Notes under the pieces: model-generated | Told to the model about the DNA's origin: nothing | What the model saw: the letters and a program-made list of their open reading frames with translations, nothing else | The model's database searches: none | Shown here: positions 1 to 9,440 of the stretch, one piece after another | Layout: each line of letters begins with the position of its first letter | How positions within the stretch are numbered: position 1 is the stretch's first letter | NCBI RefSeq assembly: GCF_900094575.1 | Contig: NZ_FMAE01000003.1 | Location: 496,001-560,000, forward strand | Direction: 5' to 3' | Origin: Bradyrhizobium yuanmingense | Lineage (GTDB): Bacteria; Pseudomonadota; Alphaproteobacteria; Rhizobiales; Xanthobacteraceae | DNA: 64,000 nt | Made by a program: the position numbers and the translations under genes

Positions 1-161
1 CTGCGAACCTCATCACGGTCGCGGTGGCGCTGATCGCAGGGGCCGGCGATCTCACGCTCAAATTCGGTGCATTCACGATCGGCGGCATCGGCACCGCGAC
101 CTTCGGCGCGATCATCCTCTATCAGATCTTGACCTCGCCGCGCGCGCAGCGAGCTGACTAG
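1..161 (+). CDS. C-terminal end of a probable uracil/xanthine (NCS2) permease, partial
   Basis: An open frame enters from the left edge (first whole codon at base 3) and stops with TAG at 159-161. The 52 visible residues are strongly hydrophobic, with a glycine-rich loop between two membrane stretches and a short basic tail (PRAQRAD). The pattern resembles the last transmembrane segments of the nucleobase:cation symporter-2 family (UraA/xanthine permeases). Such proteins import nucleobases across the inner membrane with protons. Only the tail is present, so the assignment rests on a short match from memory; another polytopic transporter is possible. Confidence 0.5.
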   Translation, partial: ANLITVAVALIAGAGDLTLKFGAFTIGGIGTATFGAIILYQILTSPRAQRAD

Positions 162-231
162 ATCCCGGCATCTGCGAGGGATGGAACAAAACGCCGGTTC
201 CATCCATGATGATGCATCCCGGAGAAAACAC

Positions 232-1068
232 ATGCCGCAAACCGAACGCTCGACCCCGTTTCCCTCGCGCCTCGTCGGCCAGTACGCGCTGGTGACCGGC
301 GCCTCACAAGGCATCGGCCGTGCCGTCGCCATCCGGCTCGCCCAGGAAGGCGCGACCGTCGCCATCAATTATTTCGGCAGTCCCGAGGGGGCGGACGAGA
401 CGCTCGCGCTCGCACGAACCGCATCGAGCGATCGCGGCCACGGCAGGCTCGACCATATCGTCGTCAAGGCCGATATCGGCAATGAGCAGGACATCGCCGC
501 GATGTTCGAGACGGTCCTGGCGCGTTTCAAGCGCCTCGACTGTCTCGTCAACAATGCCGGCTTCCAGCGGGAATCGCCGAGCGAGGCGCTCGACGTCGAA
601 ACCTATCGCCGCATCATCGACGTCAACCTGAACGGCGCCGTGCTGTGTGCGCAGAAGGCGCTGGCGCATTTCGTCGCGCGCGGGGCAGGCGGCAGCATCA
701 TCAACTGCTCCAGCGTCCACCAGATCATCCCCAAACCCGGCTATCTCGCTTACTCGATCAGCAAGGGAGGCATGGCCAATCTGACGCGCACGCTGGCGCT
801 GGAATTCGCCGGCCAGCGCATCCGCGTCAACGCGGTTGGTCCCGGCGCGATCGACACGCCGATCAATGCGGCCTGGACCGGCGATCCGGAGAAGCGCGGC
901 GTCGTCACCTCCCACATTCCGATGGGGCGCGTCGGCACGCCGGAAGAGATCGCCGCGGTGTTCGCCTTCCTCGCCTCGGACGACGCCAGCTACATCACCG
1001 GGCAGACTATCTATGCCTGCGGGGGCCTGACGCTGTTTCCAGAGTTTCGGGAGAACTGGGCAAGCTGA
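232..1068 (+). CDS. SDR-family oxidoreductase, glucose 1-dehydrogenase-like
   Basis: A 278-residue classical short-chain dehydrogenase. The cofactor-binding TGASQGIG motif is at residues 22-29, NNAG at 107-110, the catalytic Ser at 160/161, and Tyr174-x3-Lys178 in YSISK. The stretches SSVHQ and GPGAIDTPIN and the C-terminal GG-x-TLFPEF resemble Bacillus-type glucose 1-dehydrogenases more than generic FabG, so a sugar or polyol substrate is plausible, with NAD(P). I chose the ATG at 232, which has GGAG eight bases upstream; the in-frame ATG at 181 abuts a purine run without spacing. It stands alone in front of the antiporter gene. The true substrate cannot be read from sequence. Confidence 0.8.
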   Translation: MPQTERSTPFPSRLVGQYALVTGASQGIGRAVAIRLAQEGATVAINYFGSPEGADETLALARTASSDRGHGRLDHIVVKADIGNEQDIAAMFETVLARFKRLDCLVNNAGFQRESPSEALDVETYRRIIDVNLNGAVLCAQKALAHFVARGAGGSIINCSSVHQIIPKPGYLAYSISKGGMANLTRTLALEFAGQRIRVNAVGPGAIDTPINAAWTGDPEKRGVVTSHIPMGRVGTPEEIAAVFAFLASDDASYITGQTIYACGGLTLFPEFRENWAS

Positions 1069-1199
1069 AAACCGGCTTGGGGTTGCGCGCGCCTCGCGTG
1101 GGATAGAGGGGCGCGACCGGTTGGGGATCTGCGGCGCCGTGTGCTATCGACCGTGGATGGCGCTGCCGCTATTGGCGGGCGCCGACACGTGAAGGGCCC

Positions 1200-2999
1200 G
1201 TGACCACAACCATCAACATCAATGCCTATAGTGACGCGCTGGTGGTGCTCGGGACTGCCGGCGTGGTGGTGCCAATGGTCCGGCATTGGGGCATCAATCC
1301 CGTGCTGGGCTATCTCGGGGCCGGCGCCATTCTCGGTCCGCTCGGGCTCGGCTCGCTCGTCAAGGACGTCCCGGTCCTGTACTGGTTCACCGTGACGGAC
1401 GCCCAGAACGTCGAGGGTATCGCCAATCTCGGCATCGTGTTCCTGCTATTCCTGATCGGGCTCGAGCTGTCTTTCAGACGGCTCATGACGATGCGGCGTC
1501 TGGTGTTCGGGCTCGGCGGCCTGCAAGTCCTCGCGACGTCGGCCATGATTTTCGGCGTGGCGCTTCTCTTCGGGCAGAGCTCCGATACGGCCGTGATCCT
1601 CGGCGCGAGCCTTGCGCTGTCCTCGACGGCGATCGTGCTCGAGCTCCTGTCCGCCGAGAGGCGGCTTTCCACCTCGGCCGGGCGCGCCAGCTTCTCGGTG
1701 CTGCTGGCTCAAGACCTCGCAGTCGTCCCCATTCTGGTTTTCGTCTCGGTGCTCGGCGCGGGAAGCGGTGGCTCGGTCGTGGCGCACATCTCCAGTGCGG
1801 TCCTGAAGGCTGTGCTGGCGGTAGCCTTCCTCACTCTGGTCGGACGGCTGCTGATCCGTCCGCTCTTCCAGATGGTCGCAGGCACCCATTCGACGGAGTT
1901 GTTCGTTGCCGCGACCTTGTTCGTCATCGTCGGCGCAGGCCTTGCCGCCCACCAGGCTGGCCTGTCGATGGCGCTCGGAGCCTTCGTTGCAGGACTGATG
2001 CTGGCGGAAACCGAATATGGCAAGGCCATCGAGGCCACCGTCGAGCCGTTCAAGGGCCTGCTGCTGGGCATCTTCTTCTTCACAGTCGGGATGGCGATCG
2101 ACGTCCGTGTGTTCCTGCGCGAGCCCGGCTGGCTGCTGGCCGCCGTCGTCGGCATTCTCGTCGGCAAGGCGATCGTGCTGATCATCCTGGGGCGCCTCTT
2201 CAGGCTGTCATGGCCCGCGGCGATCGAGATCGGCTTCCTGCTGGGCCCCGTCGGCGAATTCGCCTTCGTCAGCATCGGAATGGCGGCGGCCGGAGGCATG
2301 ATCGAGCCCCGCGTGTCGAGCTTTGCCGTCGCCGTCACCGCCGTGACGATGGCCCTGACGCCGCTTCTGGGCATGCTCGGGCGACGATTGGCCGCGAAGC
2401 TGAGCAGCGAACGCACGCCCGATCCCGAGCTCGCGGTCCGGCCGCCCGGCGACCGGGCGCAAGCCATCGTGGTCGGCTATGGCCGTGTTGGAAAGGTCGT
2501 CTGCTCCCTGCTGACCAGCCATGGCCTGAACTACATCGCGGTCGATCACGCGGCCGTCGACGTGGCGCGCGACCGCCGCGACGGTCACAAGGTCTATTTT
2601 GGCGATGCGACAGAGCCGGGTTTCCTCGAAGCCTGCGGCTTGATGCAGACGACCGGCGTGATCATCACCATCCAGTCGCGGCCGGCGATCGATGCCGTCG
2701 TCGAGCGGATCCGGGCGGTGCGGCCGGACGTGCTGATCGTCTCGCGTGCGCGGGACGCCGATCATGCCCGGCACCTTTACGCGATCGGCGCAACCGATGC
2801 GGTGCCGGAGACCATCGAGGCGAGCCTGCAGCTCTCCGAAGCCGCACTGGTCGGCCTCGGCGTTGCGGTCGGGCATGCGATCGCCTCGGTGCACGAGAAG
2901 CGGGACGAGTTCAGGCTGACGCTGCAGCAGGCCGCGCGGATCGCGGGACAAGAGAAAGCTCGTCCGCTCGATCCCACGGGACGACGGTCGCCGCGATAG
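1200..2999 (+). CDS. Kef-type cation:proton antiporter (CPA2) with TrkA-N domain
   Basis: A 599-residue inner-membrane protein. About twelve hydrophobic segments fill residues 10-390 and carry the Na+/H+ exchanger fold, with the conserved LFLIGLEL and HQAGLSMALGAFVAGLMLAE stretches. A cytoplasmic TrkA-N/RCK nucleotide-binding domain follows from about residue 420 (GYGRVG at 425-430). The architecture is that of KefB/KefC/YbaL proteins, which expel K+ in exchange for protons under NAD or thiol control. The start is a GTG behind GAAGGG. The next gene, on the same strand, begins 67 bases after the stop. Ion specificity is not readable from the sequence. Confidence 0.88.
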   Translation: MTTTININAYSDALVVLGTAGVVVPMVRHWGINPVLGYLGAGAILGPLGLGSLVKDVPVLYWFTVTDAQNVEGIANLGIVFLLFLIGLELSFRRLMTMRRLVFGLGGLQVLATSAMIFGVALLFGQSSDTAVILGASLALSSTAIVLELLSAERRLSTSAGRASFSVLLAQDLAVVPILVFVSVLGAGSGGSVVAHISSAVLKAVLAVAFLTLVGRLLIRPLFQMVAGTHSTELFVAATLFVIVGAGLAAHQAGLSMALGAFVAGLMLAETEYGKAIEATVEPFKGLLLGIFFFTVGMAIDVRVFLREPGWLLAAVVGILVGKAIVLIILGRLFRLSWPAAIEIGFLLGPVGEFAFVSIGMAAAGGMIEPRVSSFAVAVTAVTMALTPLLGMLGRRLAAKLSSERTPDPELAVRPPGDRAQAIVVGYGRVGKVVCSLLTSHGLNYIAVDHAAVDVARDRRDGHKVYFGDATEPGFLEACGLMQTTGVIITIQSRPAIDAVVERIRAVRPDVLIVSRARDADHARHLYAIGATDAVPETIEASLQLSEAALVGLGVAVGHAIASVHEKRDEFRLTLQQAARIAGQEKARPLDPTGRRSPR

Positions 3000-3066
3000 C
3001 GGCTATGCATGCGCCGGGATTGTCGTCATCTGGCAAAACGGGCCGGCGCGAACTACATCATGCGCC

Positions 3067-3888
3067 ATGACGAATGCCCCTCCGGCAAAACCTCCGCTCC
3101 AGGATTTTATCGGCCGGCACGAACGCCTGTTCGTGCTGACCGGCGCCGGCTGCAGCACCAATTCCGGGATTCCCGATTATCGCGATAGCCAAGGCAATTG
3201 GAAGCGGACCCAGCCGGTCAATTTCCAGACCTTCATGTCGGACGAGCCAACCCGCCGGCGCTATTGGGCGCGCAGCCTGATCGGCTGGCGGCGGTTCGGC
3301 CGGGCGAGGCCGAACGATGCGCATCATGCGCTGGCCCGGCTCGAGGCGAACGGCCGGTGCGGGATGCTGCTGACCCAGAACGTCGACCGGCTGCATCAGT
3401 CGGCCGGCCACCGCCAGGTGATCGACCTGCATGGCCGGCTCGATCTGGTCCGCTGCATGGGCTGCGGGGCGAAGACGCCGCGCGAGGAGTTTCAGCACGC
3501 GCTCGGCCGCGCCAATGCGGCATGGTTGACACTCGATGCCGCCGATGCACCCGACGGCGACGCCGATCTGGAGCACGAGGATTTTTCTTCCTTCGAGGTG
3601 CCGCCTTGCGAAGCCTGCGGCGGCATCCTCAAGCCCGACGTGGTGTTCTTCGGTGAGAACGTGCCGCGCGAGGTGGTCGCCACGGCGCAGGATCATCTGG
3701 CAGAGGCCGATGCCATGCTGATCGTCGGCTCATCATTGATGGTCTATTCCGGCTTCCGCTTCGTCCAAGCCGCCGCGCGGCGCAATATCCCCATCGCCGC
3801 GGTCAATCTCGGCCGCACCCGCGCCGACGATCTCCTGACGCTGAAGGTTGAGGAGCGCTGTGAAGCGGCGCTTGCATTCCTGCTCTGA
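3067..3888 (+). CDS. NAD-dependent protein deacylase, Sir2 family
   Basis: A sirtuin of 273 residues. The NAD-binding [14 protein letters not shown] motif lies at 26-39, TQNVDRLH at 103-110, the catalytic His in LHGRLD at 122, and a four-Cys zinc site at C130/C133 and C181/C184 (CMGC and CEACGG). The C-terminal GSSLMVYSG is typical of bacterial and SIRT4-like class II sirtuins. These cytosolic enzymes remove acetyl or other acyl groups from lysine using NAD+, yielding O-acyl-ADP-ribose and nicotinamide. All catalytic residues are present. The gene looks monocistronic, with the hydantoinase operon starting 140 bases downstream. The exact acyl preference is unknown. Confidence 0.92.
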   Translation: MTNAPPAKPPLQDFIGRHERLFVLTGAGCSTNSGIPDYRDSQGNWKRTQPVNFQTFMSDEPTRRRYWARSLIGWRRFGRARPNDAHHALARLEANGRCGMLLTQNVDRLHQSAGHRQVIDLHGRLDLVRCMGCGAKTPREEFQHALGRANAAWLTLDAADAPDGDADLEHEDFSSFEVPPCEACGGILKPDVVFFGENVPREVVATAQDHLAEADAMLIVGSSLMVYSGFRFVQAAARRNIPIAAVNLGRTRADDLLTLKVEERCEAALAFLL

Positions 3889-4028
3889 TCGCTCAGGCGC
3901 GAACACGCCTTGCCTATTGCATAGGTGCCGCGCAAAATAGCCGGGCACAGCGTTGCAGGCATGTCTCATGGCACGGGAATTGCTGCGCTTTTGGACCCGA
4001 ACTTGACGATCAGCACGGAGAAATTGGA

Positions 4029-6113
4029 ATGCTCGAGGGAGCCGAGGTGCGGCTTGCCGTTGATATCGGTGGCACGTTCACCGATATCGTGCTGGACGTG
4101 GGACAAGACCGCAAAACCCGCAAGGTGCTGACGACGCCGCAGCGCCCCGAGCAGGCGGTGCTGGACGGCATGCGGCTCATTCTTGCCGATGCACGCGCGC
4201 ATATCAGCGATATCGACGTCTTCATCCACGGCACGACGCTCGCGACCAACGCGATCATCGAGCGGCGCGGCGCCAAGACGGCGCTGATCGCAACCGAAGG
4301 CTTTCGCGACGTGCTCGATATCGGCACCGAGAGCCGCTACGACCAGTACGATCTCAGCATCGACAAGCCGAAGCCGCTGGCGCCGCGCAACCTCCGCTTC
4401 ACCGTTCCCGAGCGCATCGACGCCCATGGCGCCATCCGCCTCCCGCTCGACGAGACGGCCGTGCGCGCGCTCGCGCCGAAATTGCGTGAACTCGGCGTCG
4501 AGAGCGTCGCGGTCGCCTTCCTGCACTCCTACGCCAATCCCGAGCACGAGCGACGCGCAGCGGCGATCATGGCCGAGGAGATGCCCGGCATCTCCGTCAC
4601 ATTGTCTTCCGCCGTCTGTCCCGAAATTCGCGAGTATGAGCGCACATCGACTGCGGTCGCGAACGCCTATGTGCAACCCCTGATCGACGGTTATCTCGCC
4701 CGCATGGCTGACGCCCTGCAGGTCGAGCAGTTCCGCGGCGCGATCTACCTCGTCACCTCAGGCGGCGGCGTCACCTCGATCGAGACGGCGCGGCGCTTTC
4801 CAGTGCGTCTCGTCGAATCCGGTCCTGCGGGCGGCGCGATCTTCGCGGCGCAGATCGCGGCGCGCCTTGGCGAGAGCAAGGTGCTCTCTTTTGACATGGG
4901 CGGCACCACCGCAAAAATCTGCCTGATCGAGAAATACCAGCCCGAGACCTCGCGCGTGTTCGAGGTCGATCGCGCCGCGCGTTTCCTCAAGGGCTCCGGC
5001 CTGCCGGTGCGCATCCCCGTGATCGAAATGGTCGAGATCGGCGCCGGCGGCGGCTCGATCGCCCATGTCGACGCGATGAAGCGCGTCACCGTCGGCCCGG
5101 AGAGCGCCTCGTCGGAGCCGGGACCGGCCTGCTATGGCCGCGGCGGTCAGCGCCCCGCGGTGACGGATGCCGACGTTGCGCTCGGAATGATCGATCCTGA
5201 CGCCTTTGCGGCCGGCACGATCAAGCTCGATCCGGAGCTGTCGAAACAGGCGCTGCTGCGCGATGTCGGTGCGCCGCTCGGCCTGTCGGCGGAAACAGCG
5301 GCTTATGCCGTGCACGAGGTGGTCTGCGAGAACATGGCGAGCGCCGCGCGCGTGCACGCTGTCGAGCGCGGCGCGGTGGTCGGCCAGCACACGCTGATCG
5401 CCTTCGGCGGCGCCGCGCCGCTGCATGCGGCGCGCGTTGCCGAGAAGATCGGCGTCTCCCGCGTGATCGTGCCCTCGAACGCCGGCGTCGGCTCGGCGGT
5501 CGGATTTCTGGCGGCTCCCATCGCGTATGAATTGGTGCGCAGCCGTCACGTCCGGCTCGATGATTTCGATACCGAGGCGGTCTCTGACTTGCTTCAGGAG
5601 ATGGCGACCGAAGCGCGTGCGCTGGTCGAGCCTGGAGCTGCCGGCGCACCGGTGCGCGAGCGCCGCGCGGCCTTCATGCGCTATGTCGGCCAGGGCCACG
5701 AGATCACCGTCGAGCTGCCGAACCGGCCGCTGACGTCGGCCGATCTCGCCGGTCTGCGGCAAAAGTTCGAGGCCGACTATTCCGCGATGTTCGAGCGACC
5801 GATCCCGGGCGCGGCGATCGAGGTGCTGAGCTGGTCGGTGCTCGCGACCACCGAGGCGCGCAATCCGCCCGCCGTCGCTTCCGTGGCGCGCCAGCCCGCG
5901 GCCAAGGCGTCCGGCAGCCGAAAATTCTTCGACGGCCGGGCCGGCGAAGTGATCGAGATCCCGCTCTATCGGCGCGAGGACATGGCGCCAGGGGCGACCA
6001 TCGCAGGCCCCGCCGTGATCGCGGAAGACGAAACCTCGACCTTCGTCTCCACCAGTTTCGACGCCCATATCGACGGTGCCGGCAGCATCGTCATGGAACG
6101 AAAGGCGGCCTGA
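4029..6113 (+). CDS. hyuA: Hydantoinase/oxoprolinase family protein, subunit A
   Basis: A 694-residue protein of the HyuA / N-methylhydantoinase A / 5-oxoprolinase family. The N-terminal VDIGGTFTDIVLD (about residues 12-24) and the central FDMGGTTAK are the two phosphate-binding loops of the ATPase domain. HyuA and HyuB together hydrolyse cyclic amides such as hydantoins or 5-oxoproline in the cytosol, using ATP. The ATG at 4029 follows GGAG at a good distance. The hyuB gene starts two bases after the stop, indicating translational coupling, and a TRAP transporter follows. The operon layout suggests the transported compound is the substrate, but which cyclic amide it is cannot be told. Confidence 0.9.
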   Translation: MLEGAEVRLAVDIGGTFTDIVLDVGQDRKTRKVLTTPQRPEQAVLDGMRLILADARAHISDIDVFIHGTTLATNAIIERRGAKTALIATEGFRDVLDIGTESRYDQYDLSIDKPKPLAPRNLRFTVPERIDAHGAIRLPLDETAVRALAPKLRELGVESVAVAFLHSYANPEHERRAAAIMAEEMPGISVTLSSAVCPEIREYERTSTAVANAYVQPLIDGYLARMADALQVEQFRGAIYLVTSGGGVTSIETARRFPVRLVESGPAGGAIFAAQIAARLGESKVLSFDMGGTTAKICLIEKYQPETSRVFEVDRAARFLKGSGLPVRIPVIEMVEIGAGGGSIAHVDAMKRVTVGPESASSEPGPACYGRGGQRPAVTDADVALGMIDPDAFAAGTIKLDPELSKQALLRDVGAPLGLSAETAAYAVHEVVCENMASAARVHAVERGAVVGQHTLIAFGGAAPLHAARVAEKIGVSRVIVPSNAGVGSAVGFLAAPIAYELVRSRHVRLDDFDTEAVSDLLQEMATEARALVEPGAAGAPVRERRAAFMRYVGQGHEITVELPNRPLTSADLAGLRQKFEADYSAMFERPIPGAAIEVLSWSVLATTEARNPPAVASVARQPAAKASGSRKFFDGRAGEVIEIPLYRREDMAPGATIAGPAVIAEDETSTFVSTSFDAHIDGAGSIVMERKAA

Positions 6114-6115
6114 TC

Positions 6116-7774
6116 ATGAGCAAGGCAAATGGCGCGAGCCTGATCGACCTTCAGATCATGTGGCACCGGCTGATCGCCGTGGTCGAGGAGCAGGCGCAGG
6201 TGCTCTTGCGCACCGCCTTCAGCCCGATCGTGCGCGAATGCGGCGACCTCTCGGCCGGCGTGTTCGACCTCAGGGGGCGGATGCTGGCGCAGGCGGTGAC
6301 CGGCACACCCGGCCACGTCAATTCGATGGCGGAATCGGTCAAGCACTTCATCGCTCACTTCCCGATCGAGACGATGAAGCAGGGCGATGCCTACATCACC
6401 AACGATCCCTGGATGGGGACCGGTCATCTCAACGATTTCGTCGTCACCACGCCCTGCTTCAAGGACGGCAAGGTCGTCGCACTGTTCTCCTGCACCAGCC
6501 ATCTCATGGACATCGGCGGCATCGGCTTCGGGCCCGACGCCACCGACGTGTTCATGGAGGGGCTCTACATCCCCATGCTGAAGCTGATCGACCAGGGCGT
6601 CGTCAACGGGACGCTGATGGCGATGATCCGCACCAACACGCGGCTGCCGATCGACACCGAGGGCGACACCTATTCGCTCGCCGGCTGCAACGACGTCGGC
6701 TGCGAGCGCCTGGTCGAGATGATGAGTGAGTTCGGCATCGACACGCTCGACGAGCTCGGCGACTACATCTGCGACCGCTCGCGCGAGGCCGTGCTCGCGG
6801 AGATCGCAAAGCTGCCGAAGGGCAGCTGGCGCAACACCATGGTGGTCGATGGTTATGATGCGCCGGTGACGCTGGCGGCGACGCTGACGATCTCGGATAC
6901 CGGCATCCACGTCGATTTCGACGGCACGTCCGCCGCGTCAAAATTCGGCATCAACGTGCCGCTGTCCTACACCACCGCCTACACCGTGTTCGGCCTCGGC
7001 TGCGTCGTCGCCTCGCAGATCCCGAACAATGCCGGCTCGCTCTCGCCGCTGACGGTGTCGGCGCCGGCTGGTGCCATCCTCAATGCGCCAAAGCCGGCGC
7101 CCGTGGCGTCGCGCCACGTGATCGGCCAGATGCTGCCGGACGTCGTGTTCGGCTGCCTGCGCCAGATCATTCCCGAGCGCGTGCCTGCGGAAGGCACCTC
7201 CTGCCTGTGGAATCTCAACGTGCGCGGCCAGACCCGCTCCGGCGCCGGCGGCAATTACGGGTTCTCGATGGCAGTCACCTCCAACGGCGGCACCGGTGCG
7301 CGCTTCGGCAAGGACGGGCTGTCGGCGACCGCTTACCCAAGCGGCGTGCGCGGCACGCCGGTCGAGATCGCGGAGACGCAGACGCCGCTGATCTTCTGGC
7401 GCAAGGAGCTGCGTCCGGATTCCGGCGGGGCAGGGCGCACCCGCGGCGGCCTCGGCCAGATCATCGAAGTCGGCAGCGGGGTCGATGCGCCGTTCGACAT
7501 CCTCGCCGCGTTCGACCGCATCGACCACCCGCCGCGCGGGCGGGACGGCGGCCAGAACGGCGAGGCCGGCTATGTCGGTTTGAAGTCCGGCAAGAAGCTG
7601 CGCGGCAAGGGCTTTCAGCAGGTGCCGCCGGACGACCGGCTGGTCGTGCTGACGCCCGGCGGTGCCGGCATCGGCGATCCCAGGGAGCGCGATCGCTCGG
7701 CCGTCAACGACGACGTCGCAAGCGGTCTCGTGTCTTCGGAGAACGCAGTCAAGGTCTATGGGTACGCGCGTTGA
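6116..7774 (+). CDS. hyuB: Hydantoinase B/oxoprolinase family protein
   Basis: The 552-residue partner of the preceding HyuA-like subunit. The N-terminal segment AFSPIVRECGDLSAGVFD, the TNDPWMGTGHLND stretch and the C-terminal PGGAGIGDP are typical of HyuB / oxoprolinase subunit B. This subunit joins HyuA in ATP-dependent opening of cyclic amides. Length is normal and I see no frameshift. The ATG lies two bases after the hyuA stop, and the TRAP binding-protein gene begins 33 bases downstream, so all five genes probably form one transcript. As with HyuA, the family covers hydantoinases, 5-oxoprolinases and acetone-carboxylase-like enzymes, and sequence reading alone does not separate them. Confidence 0.9.
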   Translation: MSKANGASLIDLQIMWHRLIAVVEEQAQVLLRTAFSPIVRECGDLSAGVFDLRGRMLAQAVTGTPGHVNSMAESVKHFIAHFPIETMKQGDAYITNDPWMGTGHLNDFVVTTPCFKDGKVVALFSCTSHLMDIGGIGFGPDATDVFMEGLYIPMLKLIDQGVVNGTLMAMIRTNTRLPIDTEGDTYSLAGCNDVGCERLVEMMSEFGIDTLDELGDYICDRSREAVLAEIAKLPKGSWRNTMVVDGYDAPVTLAATLTISDTGIHVDFDGTSAASKFGINVPLSYTTAYTVFGLGCVVASQIPNNAGSLSPLTVSAPAGAILNAPKPAPVASRHVIGQMLPDVVFGCLRQIIPERVPAEGTSCLWNLNVRGQTRSGAGGNYGFSMAVTSNGGTGARFGKDGLSATAYPSGVRGTPVEIAETQTPLIFWRKELRPDSGGAGRTRGGLGQIIEVGSGVDAPFDILAAFDRIDHPPRGRDGGQNGEAGYVGLKSGKKLRGKGFQQVPPDDRLVVLTPGGAGIGDPRERDRSAVNDDVASGLVSSENAVKVYGYAR

Positions 7775-7807
7775 TGCATCAACACGCTCGGTAAACGGAG
7801 GGGAGCA

Positions 7808-8806
7808 ATGATTACGCGACGGAACTTCACTGTGGGCGCAGCGACGCTGCTCGCCGCCGGCCACATCTCGACTCGCGCCCGGGCGGCAACGAGCTGGGAT
7901 ATGTCGACGGTCTGGCCCGACGGCAATTTCCACACCCAGAACGCGATGGCCTTCGCGGAGGAAGTGAAGAAGCAAAGCAATGGTGCGGTCGCCATCACCG
8001 TGAAGGCCGGCGGCCAGCTCGGCTTCAAGGGGCCCGAGCACCTGCGGGCCGTGCGCGACGGCCTGGTGCCGCTCGCCGACGTGCTCAACATCCAGCAGGT
8101 CGGCGACGAGCCCTTCATGGGCGTCGAGAGCATCCCCTTCCTCTGCGGCTCCGTGGAGGAGCTCAAGGTGCTGCACAAATATGTGCGGCCTGAATACGAG
8201 AAGATCGCTGCGCGCAACAACCAGAAGATACTCTACATCGTGCCGTGGCCGACGCAATATCTGCATCTGAAGGCGAAGGTCGCCGACGTCGAGGGCCTCA
8301 AGAACATCAAGATCCGCGTGCCCGACAAGAATGCGGTCGAGATGCTCAATGCCATCGGTATGGCGGCGGTGATGATCCCCTGGGGCGAAACGATCCCCGC
8401 ACTCGCCTCCGGCGCGGTGGCCGGGGTCTCCACCTCGTCGGTGTCCGGCGTCGACGGCAAGTTCTGGGAGTTCCTGAAATACGTCTACCCGACCAACCAT
8501 GTCTGGTCGTCGCAGATGCTCACCGTCAATCTCGATGCCTGGAAGGCGCTCGGCGCCGATCAACAGAAGCTGGTCGCTGACATCGCGGCGAAGATGGAGC
8601 CCGGCTTCTGGGCCAATTCGCTCAAGGCCGATGTCGACAGCCTCAACCGCCTCAAGGAGGGCGGCATGGAGGTGGTGCCGGTCTCGGACGCCATGATGAA
8701 GGACATCCGGGCCAAGACCGCGCCGCAGTTGGATGCCTTCCTCAAGCGCGTGCCGGCGGCCGACAAGCCGGTGCGGGCCTATCTCGCCGAAATTAAGCGC
8801 GGCTGA
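7808..8806 (+). CDS. TRAP transporter solute-binding protein (DctP family)
   Basis: A 332-residue periplasmic binding protein. The N-terminus has a twin-arginine-type signal (TRRNFTVGA, hydrophobic run, cleavage expected near ARA at 24-26). The body shows DctP-fold features: a GQLGFKGPEHLRAVRDG stretch early on and a central IRVPDKNAVEMLNAIGMAAVMIPWGE segment, including the Arg that typically pairs with a substrate carboxylate. It should capture an organic acid in the periplasm and hand it to the DctQM permease encoded next. The gene has a strong purine-rich site (GGAGGGGAGC) before its ATG. Being downstream of hyuAB suggests uptake of a hydantoin-derived or cyclic carboxylate compound; that is inference. 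Confidence 0.9.
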   Translation: MITRRNFTVGAATLLAAGHISTRARAATSWDMSTVWPDGNFHTQNAMAFAEEVKKQSNGAVAITVKAGGQLGFKGPEHLRAVRDGLVPLADVLNIQQVGDEPFMGVESIPFLCGSVEELKVLHKYVRPEYEKIAARNNQKILYIVPWPTQYLHLKAKVADVEGLKNIKIRVPDKNAVEMLNAIGMAAVMIPWGETIPALASGAVAGVSTSSVSGVDGKFWEFLKYVYPTNHVWSSQMLTVNLDAWKALGADQQKLVADIAAKMEPGFWANSLKADVDSLNRLKEGGMEVVPVSDAMMKDIRAKTAPQLDAFLKRVPAADKPVRAYLAEIKRG

Positions 8807-8815
8807 GGGCGAGGC

Positions 8816-9409
8816 GTGGTGAGCCTTTCGCCTGAAGCATCGCAAAGCCTCAACGCGGCGGCGCCTGCGCCGCTGCGCATCGTCCTCGACGGCATCGATC
8901 GCCTCGGCCGGCTCGATGGCTGGATCGGCGGCTTCTGTCTCCTGATGCTGACGCTGTTGATGCTGTGCGAGGTCGCAACCCGCTTCCTCTCGAACTTCCT
9001 ACCGTTCTTCCCGCCGACCATCTCGATCGCGTGGGAATATTCCTCCTATCTGATGGCGGCGGCCTTCACTTTCGGTGCCGCCATGACGCTGCGCGTCGGC
9101 GGCCACATCCGCGTCGTGCTGCTCCTGAAGAACGCACCCGTGCCGGTGCAGCGCGCGCTCGAGATCCTCTCGGCGGCGGCCGGCTTCGCCTTCATGGCGT
9201 TCCTGACCATGGCCATGGCGAAATTCGCCTGGAGCGCCTTCGTGCGCGGCCAGGTCTCGACCTCGAGCGACACGCCGCTGTGGTTTCCGCAAGCGATCGT
9301 CACCTTCGGCATGTTGCTGCTGACGCTGCAGTTCCTCGCGCGTGCGATCCAGGCCGCGCTCGGCCTGCCGCTGGAGGACCATCGCATGAAGGCCTCGCCC
9401 GTCGAATGA
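8816..9409 (+). CDS. TRAP transporter small permease subunit (DctQ family)
   Basis: A 197-residue membrane protein with four hydrophobic segments after a roughly 35-residue soluble N-terminus. The segment WEYSSYLMAAAFTFGAAMTLRVGGHIRV is the family hallmark between the second and third segments. DctQ pairs with DctM to form the sodium-driven inner-membrane permease that takes substrate from the binding protein. Two in-frame GTG codons (8816 and 8819) can start translation nine to twelve bases after the dctP stop. The large-permease gene follows after 31 bases. Identification is secure from the gene order and the conserved segment. Confidence 0.87.
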   Translation: MVSLSPEASQSLNAAAPAPLRIVLDGIDRLGRLDGWIGGFCLLMLTLLMLCEVATRFLSNFLPFFPPTISIAWEYSSYLMAAAFTFGAAMTLRVGGHIRVVLLLKNAPVPVQRALEILSAAAGFAFMAFLTMAMAKFAWSAFVRGQVSTSSDTPLWFPQAIVTFGMLLLTLQFLARAIQAALGLPLEDHRMKASPVE

Positions 9410-9440
9410 CCGCCTTGCCCGCATCCGGATCCAAGATCGC

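Noticed and set aside
6938..8845. A 635-codon minus-strand frame
   Set aside because: Antisense to hyuB and dctP, both of which have clear family signatures.
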